Part shown: positions 1-10,905 of the stretch, in pieces
Numbering within the stretch: position 1 is the first letter of the stretch
How the letters are laid out: every line of letters begins with the position of its first letter
Assembly: GCA_032717465.1 (NCBI GenBank)
Contig: CM064669.1
Coordinates: 51,101,194-51,165,193 of the forward strand
DNA: 64,000 nucleotides
Origin: Coenobita brevimanus
Lineage: Eukaryota; Arthropoda; Malacostraca; Decapoda; Coenobitidae
Direction: 5' to 3'
The notes under the pieces: model-generated
The model's database searches: none
Seen by the model: the letters and a program-made list of their open reading frames with translations, nothing else
What the model was told of the DNA's origin: nothing
Program-made: the position numbers and the translations under genes

Positions 1-69
1 TCACGTAAGGATATAATTAATCTTTTCTGCACATTGTCTTTCTGTTTTATCTTCTTGGTTTATTCTTGA

Positions 70-145
70 AGGAGGTTGTGGTGGAGTGGATAGAGGAATG
101 GCCAGGGGATTGTGGTCGTGGGTTCGATTCCGGCTGTGGCAGGGA
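70..145 (+). mobile_element. tRNA-like SINE head (degenerate)
   Basis: A B-box-like GGTTCGATTCC lies at about 123-133. About 40 bases upstream is an A-box-like TGGTGGAGTGGATAGAG. The inferred T stem keeps roughly four of five pairs and no clean acceptor stem is seen, so this is more likely a tRNA-derived SINE head or pseudogene than a working tRNA gene. The 3' limit of any SINE body is unclear. Confidence 0.4.
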
Positions 146-369
146 GAGTTGACAGAAGTTGATATCGTTATGTTACCTACAATTTCGTATTAAAATAAAT
201 AATACTGATCCACCGTGGTTACTAGTGGCCTTGGACGTCCTCTGGTGCGGTTAGGAAGCTTATCACCTCTTCCTGACTGGTTTAGTTTGGATGTGGGTGG
301 TTAATATCGTTTTGTATGTTATTTATTTAGAGTATGGCGATATTGGAAGGATTTATGTGACATAGGACA

Positions 370-470
370 GTAAGATGTTATAAGCAAAATAAATCGCCTA
401 GGAAAAGGTGTTAGGGAGCTTCCTTAACCGACGAGAATATCAGGCCAGGTGAAGTATGAGGGCTGCTGAG
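370..470 (+). repeat. Dispersed repeat, AAATAAATCRCYNAGGAA family
   Basis: A block of about 90 bases beginning with AAAATAAATCGCCTAGGAA recurs at about 12541-12625, 17735-17830 and 42425-42530, all on the + strand. Each copy reads through a run about a tag-containing gene-free segment ending in GAGAATA or similar. No coding sequence, terminal repeat or polymerase III boxes were recognised. Confidence 0.5.
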
Positions 471-854
471 TGTATCAGTTCCCTCTCAATTTGTCGTGGA
501 TGGAATGCTGGATCTTAGGAACGGGCACCTATCCTGTGTTCAGAATTGGATATAAGAGGTTAGAGTATGAGAAACACGGTGAAAAACATCTAGTATTTAT
601 TCTTTCAGTGTGATAAGCTCTGTTCAGCGAATGTTAGTTCTTGTGTACCTTTTCAGTATGATTATTTTTTTTATGCGAGGGAGAAAGAACCAAAGGCCGC
701 GATATTTTTGGTTATTCGTGCTACTGGCTTAACGATTATATTCACCTGAAGGGATGCCATCAGTGGAAGAAGGAGGATAAGATGTTTTACCATTTATTTC
801 CCAGGAGACGGTGAAAAGTTCCAGGTGTAAAAATATTCTTAACAGTAGTAGTTG

Positions 855-1045
855 CTGTTAAGGAAAGGCGTATCTGAAGGCGAACCCGGCGGACTGCAGG
901 CTGAAGTTGCCCTCCTCCTGCAGTTCATCATCTTCCACTCGGGGGGGGGGGGTATGGAGGGAGTCAGGAGGCGTTTGTTTAACCAGGCAGAGGATCCAAC
1001 CGGTTATATCGGCGCCACCGCGAGAAGGCCTCCTCTCTGTCACCG
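855..1045 (+). repeat. Two-hairpin dispersed repeat, copy 1
   Basis: Member of a repeat family seen about ten times. The first arm GGACTGCAGG (891-900) faces CCTGCAGTTC (917-926), a near-perfect inverted repeat. Further on, a second block around the ACCAGGCAG...CCGGTTATATCGG sequence corresponds to the second hairpin seen more clearly in the copy at 11885-12065. An interrupting run of ten G residues lies between them. Confidence 0.6.
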
Positions 1046-1279
1046 AGAATAGTGTTGTAGTTTTAACATTGTACATCAACACAGCTTCGCCTTTGATGAA
1101 CAGGAGTATTTTTTTTTTTTTTAATGTGTCTGTCAGTAACACCTCATATCATTCCTCACCGTAGCTTTCAACAAGAGCTATTTTCTCCTTTGATTTCAGT
1201 CTCTGTTCTGGTGGCGTGGCAGTTGTGCTTGTGGGTTTAGTGGGGCTTGGTGTGTAGGGTGAAGGTGGCAGGGTTGGTG

Positions 1280-1720
1280 GTGAAGTTAGCAGCGTGCGGT
1301 TTGTTAGGAAGGTAGTAGATTTTGTGTGACATGTGGAAAGTTTGGTTGTTAGGAAGATGGGATAATCTGTGGTGAAGTTAGCAAAGTTAGGATATTGGCA
1401 AGACTGTTATTAGGTTGTTATTTGAGGTTAAAATGAGCAAAGTTAAGTTTGTAGGAAGGCGGAATAGTGAAGTTAGAAAAGTTAGATTTTAGGAAGACAA
1501 TGTTTGATGGATGTCAGTAGGAGAGTGTGTCGTGAAAGTTAACAAAATCGACAAGCACAGAGTTGAAACTACGGCACTGGTAGGAAGGCGGAATGTTTTG
1601 TAGCGAAGTTAGGAAAGTTAGAGTGTTAGGAAGGTAATGTTTGATGGACGTAGGTAGGAGAACTTGTGAAATTGGCAGTGTTAACAGAATCAACAAGAAT
1701 AAAAGTTAGAATTACGGCAC
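1280..1720 (+). repeat. Degenerate tandem repeat (GAAGTTAG-rich)
   Basis: Recurring words such as GAAGTTAG, AAAGTTAG, AGGAAGGCGGAAT and GTTTGATGGA are spaced at tens of bases and at about 110-120 bases. Two long similar units are visible, near 1500-1590 and 1615-1700. It is a decayed minisatellite without an open reading frame that can be supported. Confidence 0.45.
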
Positions 1721-1974
1721 GGGGGATGGAATGGGTTAATGGTGAAAATACTGGCGTGAAAAACAAATATGATAAATGCCTACCTCCGTGACTACTTAAA
1801 ATTCAGCCAGACCCGACTCGGCATTCAACCCAGGGGCGTGGTCCAATTTCCCCAAGTGAAAAATCAATGGGGTGTAATTTATTGAGGTTTTGTTTGTGTT
1901 GAAAGGAGATTTAACGATTTTTGCCTCTTTTTTCTTTTTCTCTTCGTCTCCCCCCCCCCCTTTTTTTTGCGTTG

Positions 1975-2325
1975 GTTAAAATGATGTTTGGTCATGTGTA
2001 GAGGACAGAGAATAAGAGTGTATGTGAGGTGGAAGGGGGAAGGGGACAGGGAGACCGAGGATGAGGTGGAGGGATGGGGTTGAGAAATAAATGGGAAAGA
2101 GGAGGGTGTGAGTTGGAGTGGCTGACAATGGGGTGCTACTGACTGTATGTGAGGGGAAGGGGGAAGGGAGGCCGAGGATGAGGTGATGGGATGAGAAAGA
2201 GGAGGTTTTGAGTTGGAGGGAGGGCATCCTAAAAGCAGATGACAGTGCGACATGGAGGCGATTTGTGTGTTACTGCCTTTTACAGGATAGATAGATAGAT
2301 AGATAAACAGATAGATAGAGGTTGA
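1975..2325 (+). mobile_element. LINE 3' end with GATA tail, copy a
   Basis: This copy matches the 3' end of the element at 47545-48015 (its C-terminal coding part plus tail), here in + orientation and broken. It contains an internal partial duplication: the GAGGATGAGGTG block occurs near 2055 and again near 2175. It ends in a run of GATA units at about 2284-2320. Reading frame is lost. Confidence 0.6.
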
Positions 2326-2689
2326 CTGTAGGGCTTGTGGATTGAAGATGGGAATGTTAAACAGTTTGTAGTGAGGAAGGTTAAGAAGATTAGTTTTGAA
2401 GAGTGTTGTGCTGTTGGGCAGGTTGTTTGAGACGAAGAAATTCACGCGTTTCAGAGATGGTAAAGTGAGGAGAGTGTAATATTAAATTTGCTTGTGTTGT
2501 CAGGAGGAGAGGCTGTTGTAGTTAGGATATTTGGTTGGGTAAGCCGAGGGTAGGATGACTTAAAAGAGGTAATGTCCGGGGGTGATAATGTAGTAGGTCG
2601 TTGTGCACACTTGATGTCTTTTTACCGAGGCCTCAGGAGTGACTCATAGCGGAGGGCCTGGCTGTGTGTGTATAGGGCAGCAAGACCAC

Positions 2690-3650
2690 ATAAACATTTA
2701 GCGACGGGCCTTCCCCTCGTCCACACGTGTCTGTCGGCCCTTCGCCCCTTCCTGTCTCATACTATCACCTCACTGAACTCTCTGTATCTTAATTTTCTTG
2801 CTCCTCTCTCATTCTGTCTTCTAACCAGCAGCCATAGCCGGATACTTGCCTTACCTGCCTTCGTACTTCATCCCATACCTGTGTCTGCTTATATTACCCC
2901 GCCTCGCTATACTTTTTGTGATCTTACTTGCAAACATAGCTAAATCTCTCTCATTTTCTGTCTTCTAACCTGCAGTCATAGGCAAACGTGTCTGTATTTC
3001 CATCTCACACTTGTGTCTTCATATATTACTTCCCCTTGTCTTCCACGTCGTCCCTTTATCTGCATACATCACCTCTCTTTGCCATATTTTTCGTATTCTT
3101 ACCTGCAACTCTGACCAAACGTACGCCATCATATGCCTTTGTACTTTCCTAACCACATATTTTTATCAGCTTATATCCCCCTTTGATGGTGGTGTTTGTC
3201 TTCCTTTTCTCCTCCTTCCCCTGCTTGACTTGTGCGCCTGTGAAATCTCTCCTGCCTTCATTTATAGGCAGAGCTGTCGCATTTTAACCTTTCTTTCTTC
3301 CACCTTATGCGTTTCTCTTCTTATTATCACCTTTTTGATATATATGTTTGTCTCTCTTTTCTCAGTCATCTTCTGATCTGTCTATATCTTGTAAGTCTCT
3401 CTCGCCTTCTGCTGTAGCCCAGCCTCTTTCATCAATCTGTGTACTTTCTTTTCATACCTTTATATACTTTTATTTCTCATCTCTTGCCAACATACTTTCA
3501 CCTCATTATTTGTATCTGTTACTCCTTTCATCCTGATGTTTGTCAGTCTTTTCCCCTCCTTCTTCAGGCTTGCCTATACCTGCTCCATCCCTCCTGCCTT
3601 CTGCCAGTTATATTTAGCCTTGGCCTGTGCCTGGTTCCCTGTGTCCTTTA
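2690..3650 (+). repeat. Pyrimidine-rich, loosely tandem sequence
   Basis: The + strand is strongly C/T rich. A block with TTCTGTCTTCTAACC, then AGCATAG-like sequence, then TGTGTCT and TTATATTA occurs near 2810-2900 and again near 2955-3030, with weaker echoes to about 3600. Translations are low-complexity and not credible proteins. It may be a decayed minisatellite. Confidence 0.35.
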
Positions 3651-3843
3651 GCCGCCATTGCCTTGACTGTCCCTCTGGCTGTGGCGGTGTGTGCCAGTGA
3701 GGTGGTGAACAGTGATGTGATGACCAGTGACTCTCCCGGGACAGAGCAGCACCGGTGAAGGGAGATGCGGGCAGTGATGAAGTGATGAGATGTGATGCTG
3801 GCACGACACAAGGAGTGCTGACCCAGGTGCTGGTGTGAGCGCC

Positions 3844-5140
3844 ATGTTGGGTGCCACCAGCCCCGTTCACAATGACACTGTTACCTTCTACCTTGGGGAG
3901 GAGGAGTCGTGTCATACCCAGGCATCTGATCCTCAGCCTCAGCAGCAGCAACTTTACCTGGAGCTGCAGCAGCAGCAGCTTTACCCGGAGCAGCAGCAGC
4001 AGCAGCTTTACCCGGAGCAGCAGCAGCAGCAGCAGCTTTTCCCGGAGCAGCAGCAGCAGCAGCAGCTTTACCCAGACCAGGAGCAGCAGCTTTTCGTGCA
4101 GCAGTACCTGCAACAGCAGCAGGAGCAGGAGGAGGAGGAGGAGCAGCAGCAGCAGCAGCAGCAGCAGCACCCTCATTCCCCAGATGCACTCCCCGATGAC
4201 GAGATTCGCCCTAGCGTGTACCTTTTGCGCCCTTGTGACTGCCTACCCCACCTCAGCCACATTGAAGATGGTCTGGTGGAAGAGCACTTTGTGGAGACTG
4301 ATCCAGATGTGTTGCAGCTGCTGGACGCACACAGCCCCACGTTTGAGGATGCCGGGGTACAGGCAGGACAGTACCTGGAGTGGCAGAGGGCCCAGGGCAG
4401 CCTGGACCAGGCCAAAGACGCCGCCACACCCTCCTGCATTGACGACCCAGACCGCAGTGACCCATCTCCCTTGCCCACCTCAAGCCACTCCACCAGACTC
4501 CTGCTGCATGATGACACAGGCCTGGCAGGGGTGGACAACCCTGCCCTCGACCACACCGAGGACCTTCCAGCACCTGCTGGACAAGACCACGTACGACCCA
4601 GGCTCTGCCAGGTCAAGTCTCTGCCACCGCTGACTGATGCCCTGGCCAGATTAGAGAAGACCCGTGCCCAGCTGACGTCCCGGCCATCTGTGTTTGGCCA
4701 CGGCACTTTGGCTACAGTTATGAGGGCCAGTGTCCCCTCAGACCTGGTTGTGAGTGAACGTGTGCGGTGTGGCGGCCACCCCCTCCAGCCGCAAACGCCG
4801 TCGCCAGATACCCAAGTGGCTCGTGGAGACCGAGACCTAAAGACTTCAGATCTTGGTGGAGACACTCCAGCCGAGAGTGTGCGGGAGTATGATGACATCA
4901 GCGTCACCACCCTTGTCTCCCTCCACGTCTCCACGCCTTCCCGCACCCGCTCCTCCAGGTCCCTGGGCTCCCTTAAGTCCGCCAGGTCGGCCAGGTCTTT
5001 GAGGTCGGCCAGATCCTCCAAGTCCCTCAGATCTCAGCCGTCACGCAAGTCGTGGGTGAACGTGTCAGTGCGGGGCTCCTCCCTGTCCTGCCCCACCTCC
5101 TCCCTCCTGCCTCCCGACCAGGACCGGCCTGCCTTACCAG
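3844..5140 (+). CDS. ATP8A: Flippase exon 1: polyQ and Ser/Arg-rich N-terminal extension
   Basis: Candidate first coding exon, 432 codons plus one base. ATG at 3844 has a G at -3, and the frame is closed upstream by TGA at 3793. Residues about 31-109 are repeats of the type LYPEQQQQQ ending in a Glu run and eight Gln. A more ordinary acidic and aromatic stretch follows to about residue 365. Residues about 367-402 are Ser/Arg/Lys repeats of the RSSRSL and KSARSARSL kind. No catalytic domain or membrane segment is seen. The donor is CCAG|GTACCT at 5141, and phase 1 fits exon 2 exactly. The extension is not part of the typical ATP8A protein, so it could belong to an alternative transcript or, less likely, to another gene. 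Confidence 0.68.
3934..4170 (+). repeat. In-frame CAG-rich coding repeat
   Basis: Tandem units of about 27-33 bases, each a run of CAG codons followed by CTTTACCCGGAG or a close variant, end in GAG then CAG runs. In frame it encodes glutamine blocks separated by LYPEQ or LFPEQ. The opposite strand and other frames give meaningless Leu, Ala or Ser runs. Such tracts are typically length-polymorphic. Confidence 0.85.
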
Positions 5141-5589
5141 GTACCTTCAGCCTGCCCTGCTGCTTCTCGTCACGCCACGCCCTCACTCACCACTTGCTGC
5201 CACCACTAGCTTTACCCCACACCTCACCATGCACGGCCCACCAGCGTCCTCTTCACGCTTGTGCCACTCATATTAGCCCACCATGCAGTATGCAATAGTG
5301 GACTGCCTCAGCACACAGCATATTGTCCATTGTACCTCAGTGGCAATGTCCGGGGGAGAATATAGTGCTGTCCCCGGCGCTAACAGCATCTTGCACACAG
5401 CACCAGTCACCAGCAAGCCTGTCACTACTGCTACTCTCTGTACTGCACTATACCTTGCATCCCTTACTGTCCCTTTGAGTTTTAGTGATTGCCTTATATA
5501 TTTTGCTATTTTCTGGAGCTCGGTCATTCATATCTCTCCTGCTGTCCACTTAATAATTTCCTGGAGCGAGTCACATATATAATCATACA

Positions 5590-5780
5590 CAGGGTGGCCC
5601 CAAAATAGCGCTACACTAGAAATTCGTCCAGTGTTTCCTCACGTGTTGTGGGAACGGTTCAGTCTCCTGATGTGGGCGTGGGTGTGGCAATGAGAATAAA
5701 AAAATAACTTAAATGTCATTGATAACTCTAAGCCGTCCCCGCAAGACACGAGGAAGAAGCGTTATGTATGGACCACCCTG
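5590..5780. mobile_element. Small TIR element (MITE-like)
   Basis: The left end CAGGGTGGCCCC and the right end GGACCACCCTG are inverted complements over about 11 bases. The 191-base interior has no coding capacity. The GGGTGTCCC-like termini recall mariner/Tc1-derived MITEs, but the target duplication is not clear and the superfamily is unassigned. Confidence 0.5.
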
Positions 5781-5789
5781 TTATTAACT

Positions 5790-5990
5790 CCTTCATTTTA
5801 GTGGTATATTTATTCCTTTATATCATGCTGTCTCCAGACGATTTTATCCAGCATAGGAAAAGCCTCTGGGACTGGAGGGGTTAATGAAGGCTGCATCTAA
5901 CCCCTCCAGTTCTACATATCCCCCTGTAGCTTAATAAAACCGTATGGGGATTAAAAGAGGAGACTGTAAGATGGGTCATTGTACTATCTG
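5790..5990 (+). repeat. AATAAA-bearing dispersed repeat
   Basis: The GGGGTTAATGAAGGCTGCAT block followed by a CTCCAGTT segment and one or two AATAAA words recurs at about 30345-30425, 40375-40470, 42035-42145, 45275-45400, 47285-47375, 54480-54620 and 62985-63110. These copies read in the same direction as the flippase gene. The class of element is not recognised. Confidence 0.55.
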
Positions 5991-6330
5991 TTAGTTACTC
6001 TAGCTTCTCTCTAGCATTTAGTCTAATTTCTCTCTTTAGTATTTAGTCTTTATCTCTAGTATTTAGTGTAGTTTTCCTCTCTAGTATTAGGCTCTCTAGT
6101 ATAGTATTTAGCCTCTAGAATTTACTGTAGCCTCTCTCCCACTTTAGTCTCACACTCTGTCTAGTTAATATTTACTTTAGTCTCTCCGGTACAGTATTTA
6201 CTCCAGTCTATTTGTAGTAGTTACCCTAGTTTTCTCTCTCTAGTAATTAGTCGCTGTCTAGTATTTAGTCTCTTTCTCTAGTATTAGTATTTTGTCTTTC
6301 TAGTAATAGTATTTAATGTCTCTCCATTAT
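5985..6330 (+). repeat. TCTCTAGTATTTAGT tandem array
   Basis: About 15-20 imperfect units of roughly 15-20 bases built on CTCTCTAGTATTTAGT lie in a row with gradual divergence. The region is AT-rich and noncoding. Confidence 0.7.
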
Positions 6331-6518
6331 TTAGTTTCTCACACCTACGTTGCCCTGCTGATCCAAATGCACAGTCTCTTTGCCCACCCTCACAAACACC
6401 AACACTCACTCCCTCACCCATTCACACTCACACTTCACTTAATCTCGTTCACACTTTATCACACTTCACTTTTTTCTTCGGTCACTTTCAGGCGGAGTGT
6501 TTAGTCAGCACCATTACC

Positions 6519-6520
<2 letters not shown>

Positions 6521-6556
<36 letters not shown>
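6521..6556. repeat. ATT microsatellite
   Basis: About 12 uninterrupted ATT units. Confidence 0.9.
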
Positions 6557-6649
6557 TATCTGAAGCTCCCATGCCCTGGTTTTTCTCATGTAATTTATTT
6601 TGTGTGTGAAGCTACGTGCGGATTTATTTAAACTTTTATTTATTTATGT

Positions 6650-6758
6650 ATTTACCAATGAAGTGGTGCCAGGATTCCAGGGGCTTGAATGGGGAGTGAA
6701 TGGAAGTGTGGCTCATTCAAGTGGGCATATTTTGACTGCGTTAGTAGTTATCTCATTG

Positions 6759-6792
<34 letters not shown>

Positions 6793-6895
6793 GATTATTA
6801 TTATTATTATTTTATTCTCTTGGCCCTACCTCCACCTTGGGATGGGAGAGGAGGTCTGGGTGATGATGATGATGATGATGTGATGATGATATGAT
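6650..6895 (+). mobile_element. GAT-tailed SINE-like repeat, copy 1
   Basis: Starts with a block containing CAGGATTCCAGGGGCTTGAATG, is interrupted by an ATT microsatellite (6763-6813), and ends GGGATGGGAGAGGAGGTCTGGGTGATGATGATG. Related copies: 8705-8900 (minus), 28225-28425 (plus), 38666-38890 (minus), and only the 3' end at 39655-39705 (plus). The shared 3' end passing into GATGAT units suggests a retroposon with a simple-repeat tail. No polymerase III boxes were identified. Confidence 0.5.
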
Positions 6896-7084
6896 TGTAA
6901 TGGTGAAGATGATTTTTTTTTGTTCATTATACCGTATACAGTTTTATGGCTTACAGTTTATGCAGGACACAGGGTAACATATCACCGTTTTGAAGGTATA
7001 CCATAGATTTACACTCTTCATGCTTGGAAACATCATACTGCGGAACATAACCTAGGAGCACCGTGTATTTCAGTAGAGTTGGTG

Positions 7085-7119
7085 TGTACATTATTATTAT
7101 TATTATTATTATTATTATC
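7085..7119. repeat. ATT microsatellite
   Basis: About ten ATT units. Unlike the one in the repeat at 6650-6895, it has no recognised flanking element. Confidence 0.85.
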
Positions 7120-8239
7120 CAAAGTAGAGATTGCATGACCGGGTAATTCAACATGCATAAGTTCCAGAAGGTAAAAGAATGCGTGCTTTCTCAACAATGG
7201 ACGATCATGCTGAGTTTTAAAAGTTGCCGCAGCATTGAAAGGACAAGCAGTGAAGAACTCGTGAGAACAGAGCCTTGTTACTCCCTGTTAACCTTTGTAA
7301 GTGGTGGGATACGCTCTTTGAATGACGACAGTCCGCTTTCCGAGATGGCGCCTTGCTGTGTTTGGGAGGGAAATGTGTTACTGTTAAAACCGCAAGAAGA
7401 AGAAGGCGACAGCGACGACGACAACGGAGATGAAATGTTAAGAGTGGAGTGGTTTTTCTTTTTGAGGTCAGGGTCCATCTGATGTATGCAAGGAATATTG
7501 CGACAAAATGGTGTTAGTCGTTGTCGAATGCTGAAGAAAACTTATGTACACTGGATTAAAAGGGAGAAAGAGAGAGAGGGAGAGAGAGAGAGAGGCAGCA
7601 CCTTCCCCTCACATACCCCACCTGATATCATGCCCCCACTCACCCCACTGTAACTCGTCAGCCAGAAATGACCCCGTTCTTGGGTGCCAGGGTGAAGGCA
7701 GTGTTTTTTTTCCATACCTATTAAGTCGTTCGAAAAATAGGGGTAAAGGAAGGTGGATATAGTACCAGTTATATAGAAGTGACCCGTATTATAAGTTACA
7801 GTTGAGAAGGGTGCCTAAAGAACCTGGTTTATAGATATTCAAATTCAAAGTCATATAACCTGTATAACGAGTCTCGGTTTCTCTCGTGTATATATTCGTG
7901 CCTTCCCGCCATTTCTCTGTTTGTGAGGTTTGAATGTTCGTCTGTCACACTACCCACCATCCTCTCTACAATACGTCTCTTGTGGTTAGACTAAATTCTT
8001 TATATTCACGTTTCTCTTACTTGACAACACCTGCCAGTAAGTTTTTTTTTTTTTTTTAATGCATGGAAGAAGGAATCCATGGGCAGAAACCTCCTTCCAA
8101 GAAAAAATAAAAACAAAATAACATACACGTTGGGGGGACGCTCACGTAAATCTCGTAAGATGACCATTGCATTGCATAATTATTGCACGGTGCTGGAGTG
8201 GGGGGCCTCCGTACGGTGGCACTGACTTCGTTGGACGTC

Positions 8240-8320
8240 TCGGCTGCCGGGGAAGCTCCACCACCCAGTCATTTCGGTGCCAGCACGTGAAGGCCTCCCT
8301 CCAGCACCGATTGAAAGCTT
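8240..8320 (+). repeat. Partial two-hairpin repeat
   Basis: The CCACCCAGTCATTTCGGTGCCAGCACGTGAAGG segment closely resembles the 3' half of the full copy at 11885-12065 (CCGCCCAGTCATATCGGTGCC onward). The 5' half is absent or rearranged. Confidence 0.5.
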
Positions 8321-8703
8321 TGTGTGTATATGTGGAGGAGGCTGTGAGAGAGGAGTCAAAACAAGAGTGATGGATGTGGGAGGGAGGCTGGTTTGGGGTG
8401 GAATAATTCTGATCTGATATATGTACAGCGATAGGCTTCATTTTAACTTTGAATGAGATGGACCTGATTGGTTTGGAGTTTGGTGAATGTTTGTGAGCGC
8501 TGGTATTTGAGAGTGAATGTAGAATCTAGTTCATTCACATTAACTTGACCTAGATGTATGTCTTTTTGCAGCTTATTTCGTGTAGCTTAGCAGTACAATA
8601 AGACAGTAGTAACAGCGTTGCATACTCTCCTTAGTACTTCTTCGTGACTAGCATCATATTCTGGTGTAAATTTCCTGTTCTGGCAAATTTTAAGATGGAG
8701 AGA

Positions 8704-8747
8704 CCTTCAGTTTTACATCATCATCAACATCATCGTCGTCGTCGTTG

Positions 8748-8779
<32 letters not shown>

Positions 8780-8900
8780 GTCGTCTTCGTCGTCATCATC
8801 ATCATTCATCATCTAGACCTCCTTTCTCACTCTAGGCTGGGGTGAGGCAAGGTCCAGAGAGCCAGGAAGAACTTGGCAGAATAAGATACTAACCAAATTC
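8704..8900 (-). mobile_element. GAT-tailed SINE-like repeat, copy 2
   Basis: On the + strand, a long CAT/CGT run (8704-8806) is followed by CTAGACCTCCTTTCTCACTC. This is the complement of the GAGGAGGTCTGGGTGATGATG end of copy 1. The body continues to about 8900 and is diverged. Confidence 0.5.
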
Positions 8901-9063
8901 CCCAGCCTTTCATAGTGGAAACCAAGACTGTGCGCTGCTTGGGTGGTGGGTAGTGCTGGGGAAGGCTGCGAACGGGTGGCTAGTCGATGAACGACAGGAA
9001 GAAAATAGGAGTAACAGTATTTTCTATTTTTCATATCTTGTCATACTGAAACTGTTAACGTAG

Positions 9064-9065
<2 letters not shown>

Positions 9066-9152
<87 letters not shown>
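9066..9152. repeat. TG/GA compound microsatellite
   Basis: About 22 TG units run directly into about 21 GA units. Confidence 0.95.
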
Positions 9153-9155
<3 letters not shown>

Positions 9156-9870
9156 TGGGAAATAGTCGGAGGGAAGGAAATAACAATAAGAATAACTGCA
9201 TCTCTTTTATTTTCTTGGAAGGACGTATAATAATGTAAGAAAGCTAAAAACAGCGATGTGGCAGTGGAAGGGTTAAGGATGATGGCGGAGTGTGTGGCGA
9301 GGGGCGGTGGGTGTGGGTGGGTTCTGTTGGGGAAGGTTAGTGACGGGGGGCGGGGTTGAGTGGTTGACGCACGGGCAGGACCACCACCGCCTCTCCCTGG
9401 GTCCTACCAGTGCTACACCCAAATTCCCAATGCACTCATCCGCTGTCTACCACGAGGTTATGCTTTTTGCCTTGTGATATGTATTTTTGGATGCAGAAAA
9501 TTACCATGATTACGAATATACGGGGAAGTTAATGGTTTGCTGTATTCCCTGTTAGCCACCTACCATTTGCGTCCCACCAGCACTGCACACAGTATAGTTC
9601 TTTTTACTTGTGGTTCTGAATGTGGAAAAATAAGACTATGCCAGTGGTGGGGAAGGGTTGGGTTTGTGATGCAGGGTCATACCACTCCCAGGGTCCAACC
9701 AGCACTACATATAATGCCAATTTATGTACTGGGATATGCATAATGACGATATATGTATTGAGATATACATAATTTGTATTGTTTGTACTCGGAATTGTTA
9801 TTGTGGTTGTGTGTGTGTGGGGGGGGGTATTTTCTGGAAAGCGAAGGACCATATTGATCTAAGGCCCTCC

Positions 9871-9872
<2 letters not shown>

Positions 9873-9911
<39 letters not shown>
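9873..9911. repeat. AG microsatellite
   Basis: About 19 AG units without interruption. Confidence 0.95.
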
Positions 9912-9914
<3 letters not shown>

Positions 9915-10498
9915 AATTCTTCATCTTTCAGCATGCTGTGATAGTTCTGAATCTGTATTAGTCCCTGTGGGATCCACTGCAACATTATACTTTCCTCATG
10001 GAGGGAGAGTGATGGCGAGAATTAACCCTTCCTCATGCTGGCCAAACACATACCAGAAAGGGAGTAGTGAAAATAATGTATATGTTAAATCCGCGTGTTT
10101 TAATGGTCAAGCTGTGACAGTTTGAATGACAGTAATTAGTGTCAGTAATTAGTGTACACCGGCAATGAGCCAACTTAACTTGGCCAAGATTTTTGTCTTT
10201 GGTAGCAGGAAAAAAAACCATGACTGCATCTTTTCCATGTCAATTTAAAAAATATATATTAGAAGCCCCCCCCCAAGAAAAAAGAAAGAAAAAAAGAAAG
10301 AAAGAAAGTATTAATTGGTGTAAGTGGCGGGACCATGGGTAGTGGTGGAGATGATACATTAGGCCAGGTGGGAGTGAAAAGACTATAGTTACTGTCACCG
10401 TTCCTAACACATCCTGTTTTGTTGTTCATAAACGGAGATATATTAGGCTAAGTTAGAGTGAAAAGAGTATAGTTTCACCATAACTGTGCTCTTTTCAC

Positions 10499-10697
10499 CG
10501 TCCGATCAGCGAAGTTAAGCAACGTTGGGTCTGGTTAGTACTTGGATGGGTGACCGCCTGGGAACACCAGGTGCTGTTGGCATCCCTACGTGTCAAGTGG
10601 GGTTGGTGGAGGATTAGTGTCCCTCCCTGTAAAACAATTAACTCTAAGCCCTTGGCCACCCCGTTTGGGATACATGGCGTCTGGCAATGAATGAATG
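10499..10697 (+). mobile_element. 5S-rRNA-derived SINE with LINE-like tail
   Basis: Bases 10499-10583 match the 3' two thirds of metazoan 5S rRNA, from CGTCCGATCAGCGAAGTTAA to GGTGCTGTTGGCAT. They include the internal control region (box A-like AAGTTAAGCAACGTTGG and box C-like GGATGGGTGACCGCCTGGGAA). The first 35 or so bases of 5S are missing. A unique body and then GGCCACCCC...TGGCGTCTGGCAATG follow, ending in GAAT units. The tail resembles the 3' end of the local LINE. The body and tail recur at 58366-58478 without the 5S part. This is a 5S-type SINE (SINE3 principle), not a functional 5S gene. Confidence 0.75.
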
Positions 10698-10714
10698 ATT
10701 ACCCTTTTTTTGTC

Positions 10715-10905
10715 TCGATTTTCATCATCTTGGTGGTTGTTTCCCATACCACAGTGGCAGGAAAGGACAAAACAACGGCTCTACATCTTTTCCACAGCAC
10801 TTCTTCGTGACTGGCATCGTAGTCTAGCATTAATTTATTGTTACAGCTAAGCAGTGAAGAGGGAGAGATGGCAGTTTTAGGCCAAGTTGGTGTGAGAGGA
10901 GTATA
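10715..10905 (-). repeat. Dispersed repeat, TGCCACTGAGCTACATGAA family
   Basis: The minus strand of this stretch resembles the repeat seen at about 40665-41020 and 45535-45700 (+), with partial copies near 15080-15250, 29650-29810 and 8480-8720. Shared words include CTTCTTCGTGACTGGCAT and its complement, and TAGAGCCATAGTATTGTCTT-like sequence. The class is unknown. Confidence 0.45.

Larger units (their letters stand above)
1..3843. other. Upstream flank of the flippase gene
   Basis: No coding exon could be supported here. The stretch holds a tRNA-like segment near 70-145, a short dispersed repeat near 370-470, a two-hairpin repeat at 855-1045, a degenerate tandem array at about 1280-1720, a LINE 3' tail at about 1975-2325 and a pyrimidine-rich stretch at about 2690-3650 with a loosely repeated unit of about 130 bases. 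The promoter and transcription start are not visible; an untranslated first exon may lie here or outside the window. Confidence 0.5.

Noticed and set aside
70..145. Functional tRNA gene
   Set aside because: B box is good but acceptor and anticodon stems do not form cleanly; a SINE-type remnant is more likely.
3574..4189. Minus-strand and shifted-frame ORFs with long Leu, Ala or Ser runs opposite exon 1
   Set aside because: They are shadows of the CAG repeat. The + frame with Gln keeps a normal, non-repetitive continuation and a usable splice donor in phase with the flippase.
4173..5021. 282-codon minus-strand ORF opposite exon 1
   Set aside because: No recognised domain and composition mirrors the Ser/Arg repeats of the + frame; no splice or start context supports it.
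10499..10583. Functional 5S rRNA gene
   Set aside because: The first third of 5S is absent and the sequence continues into a SINE body with a LINE-like tail.
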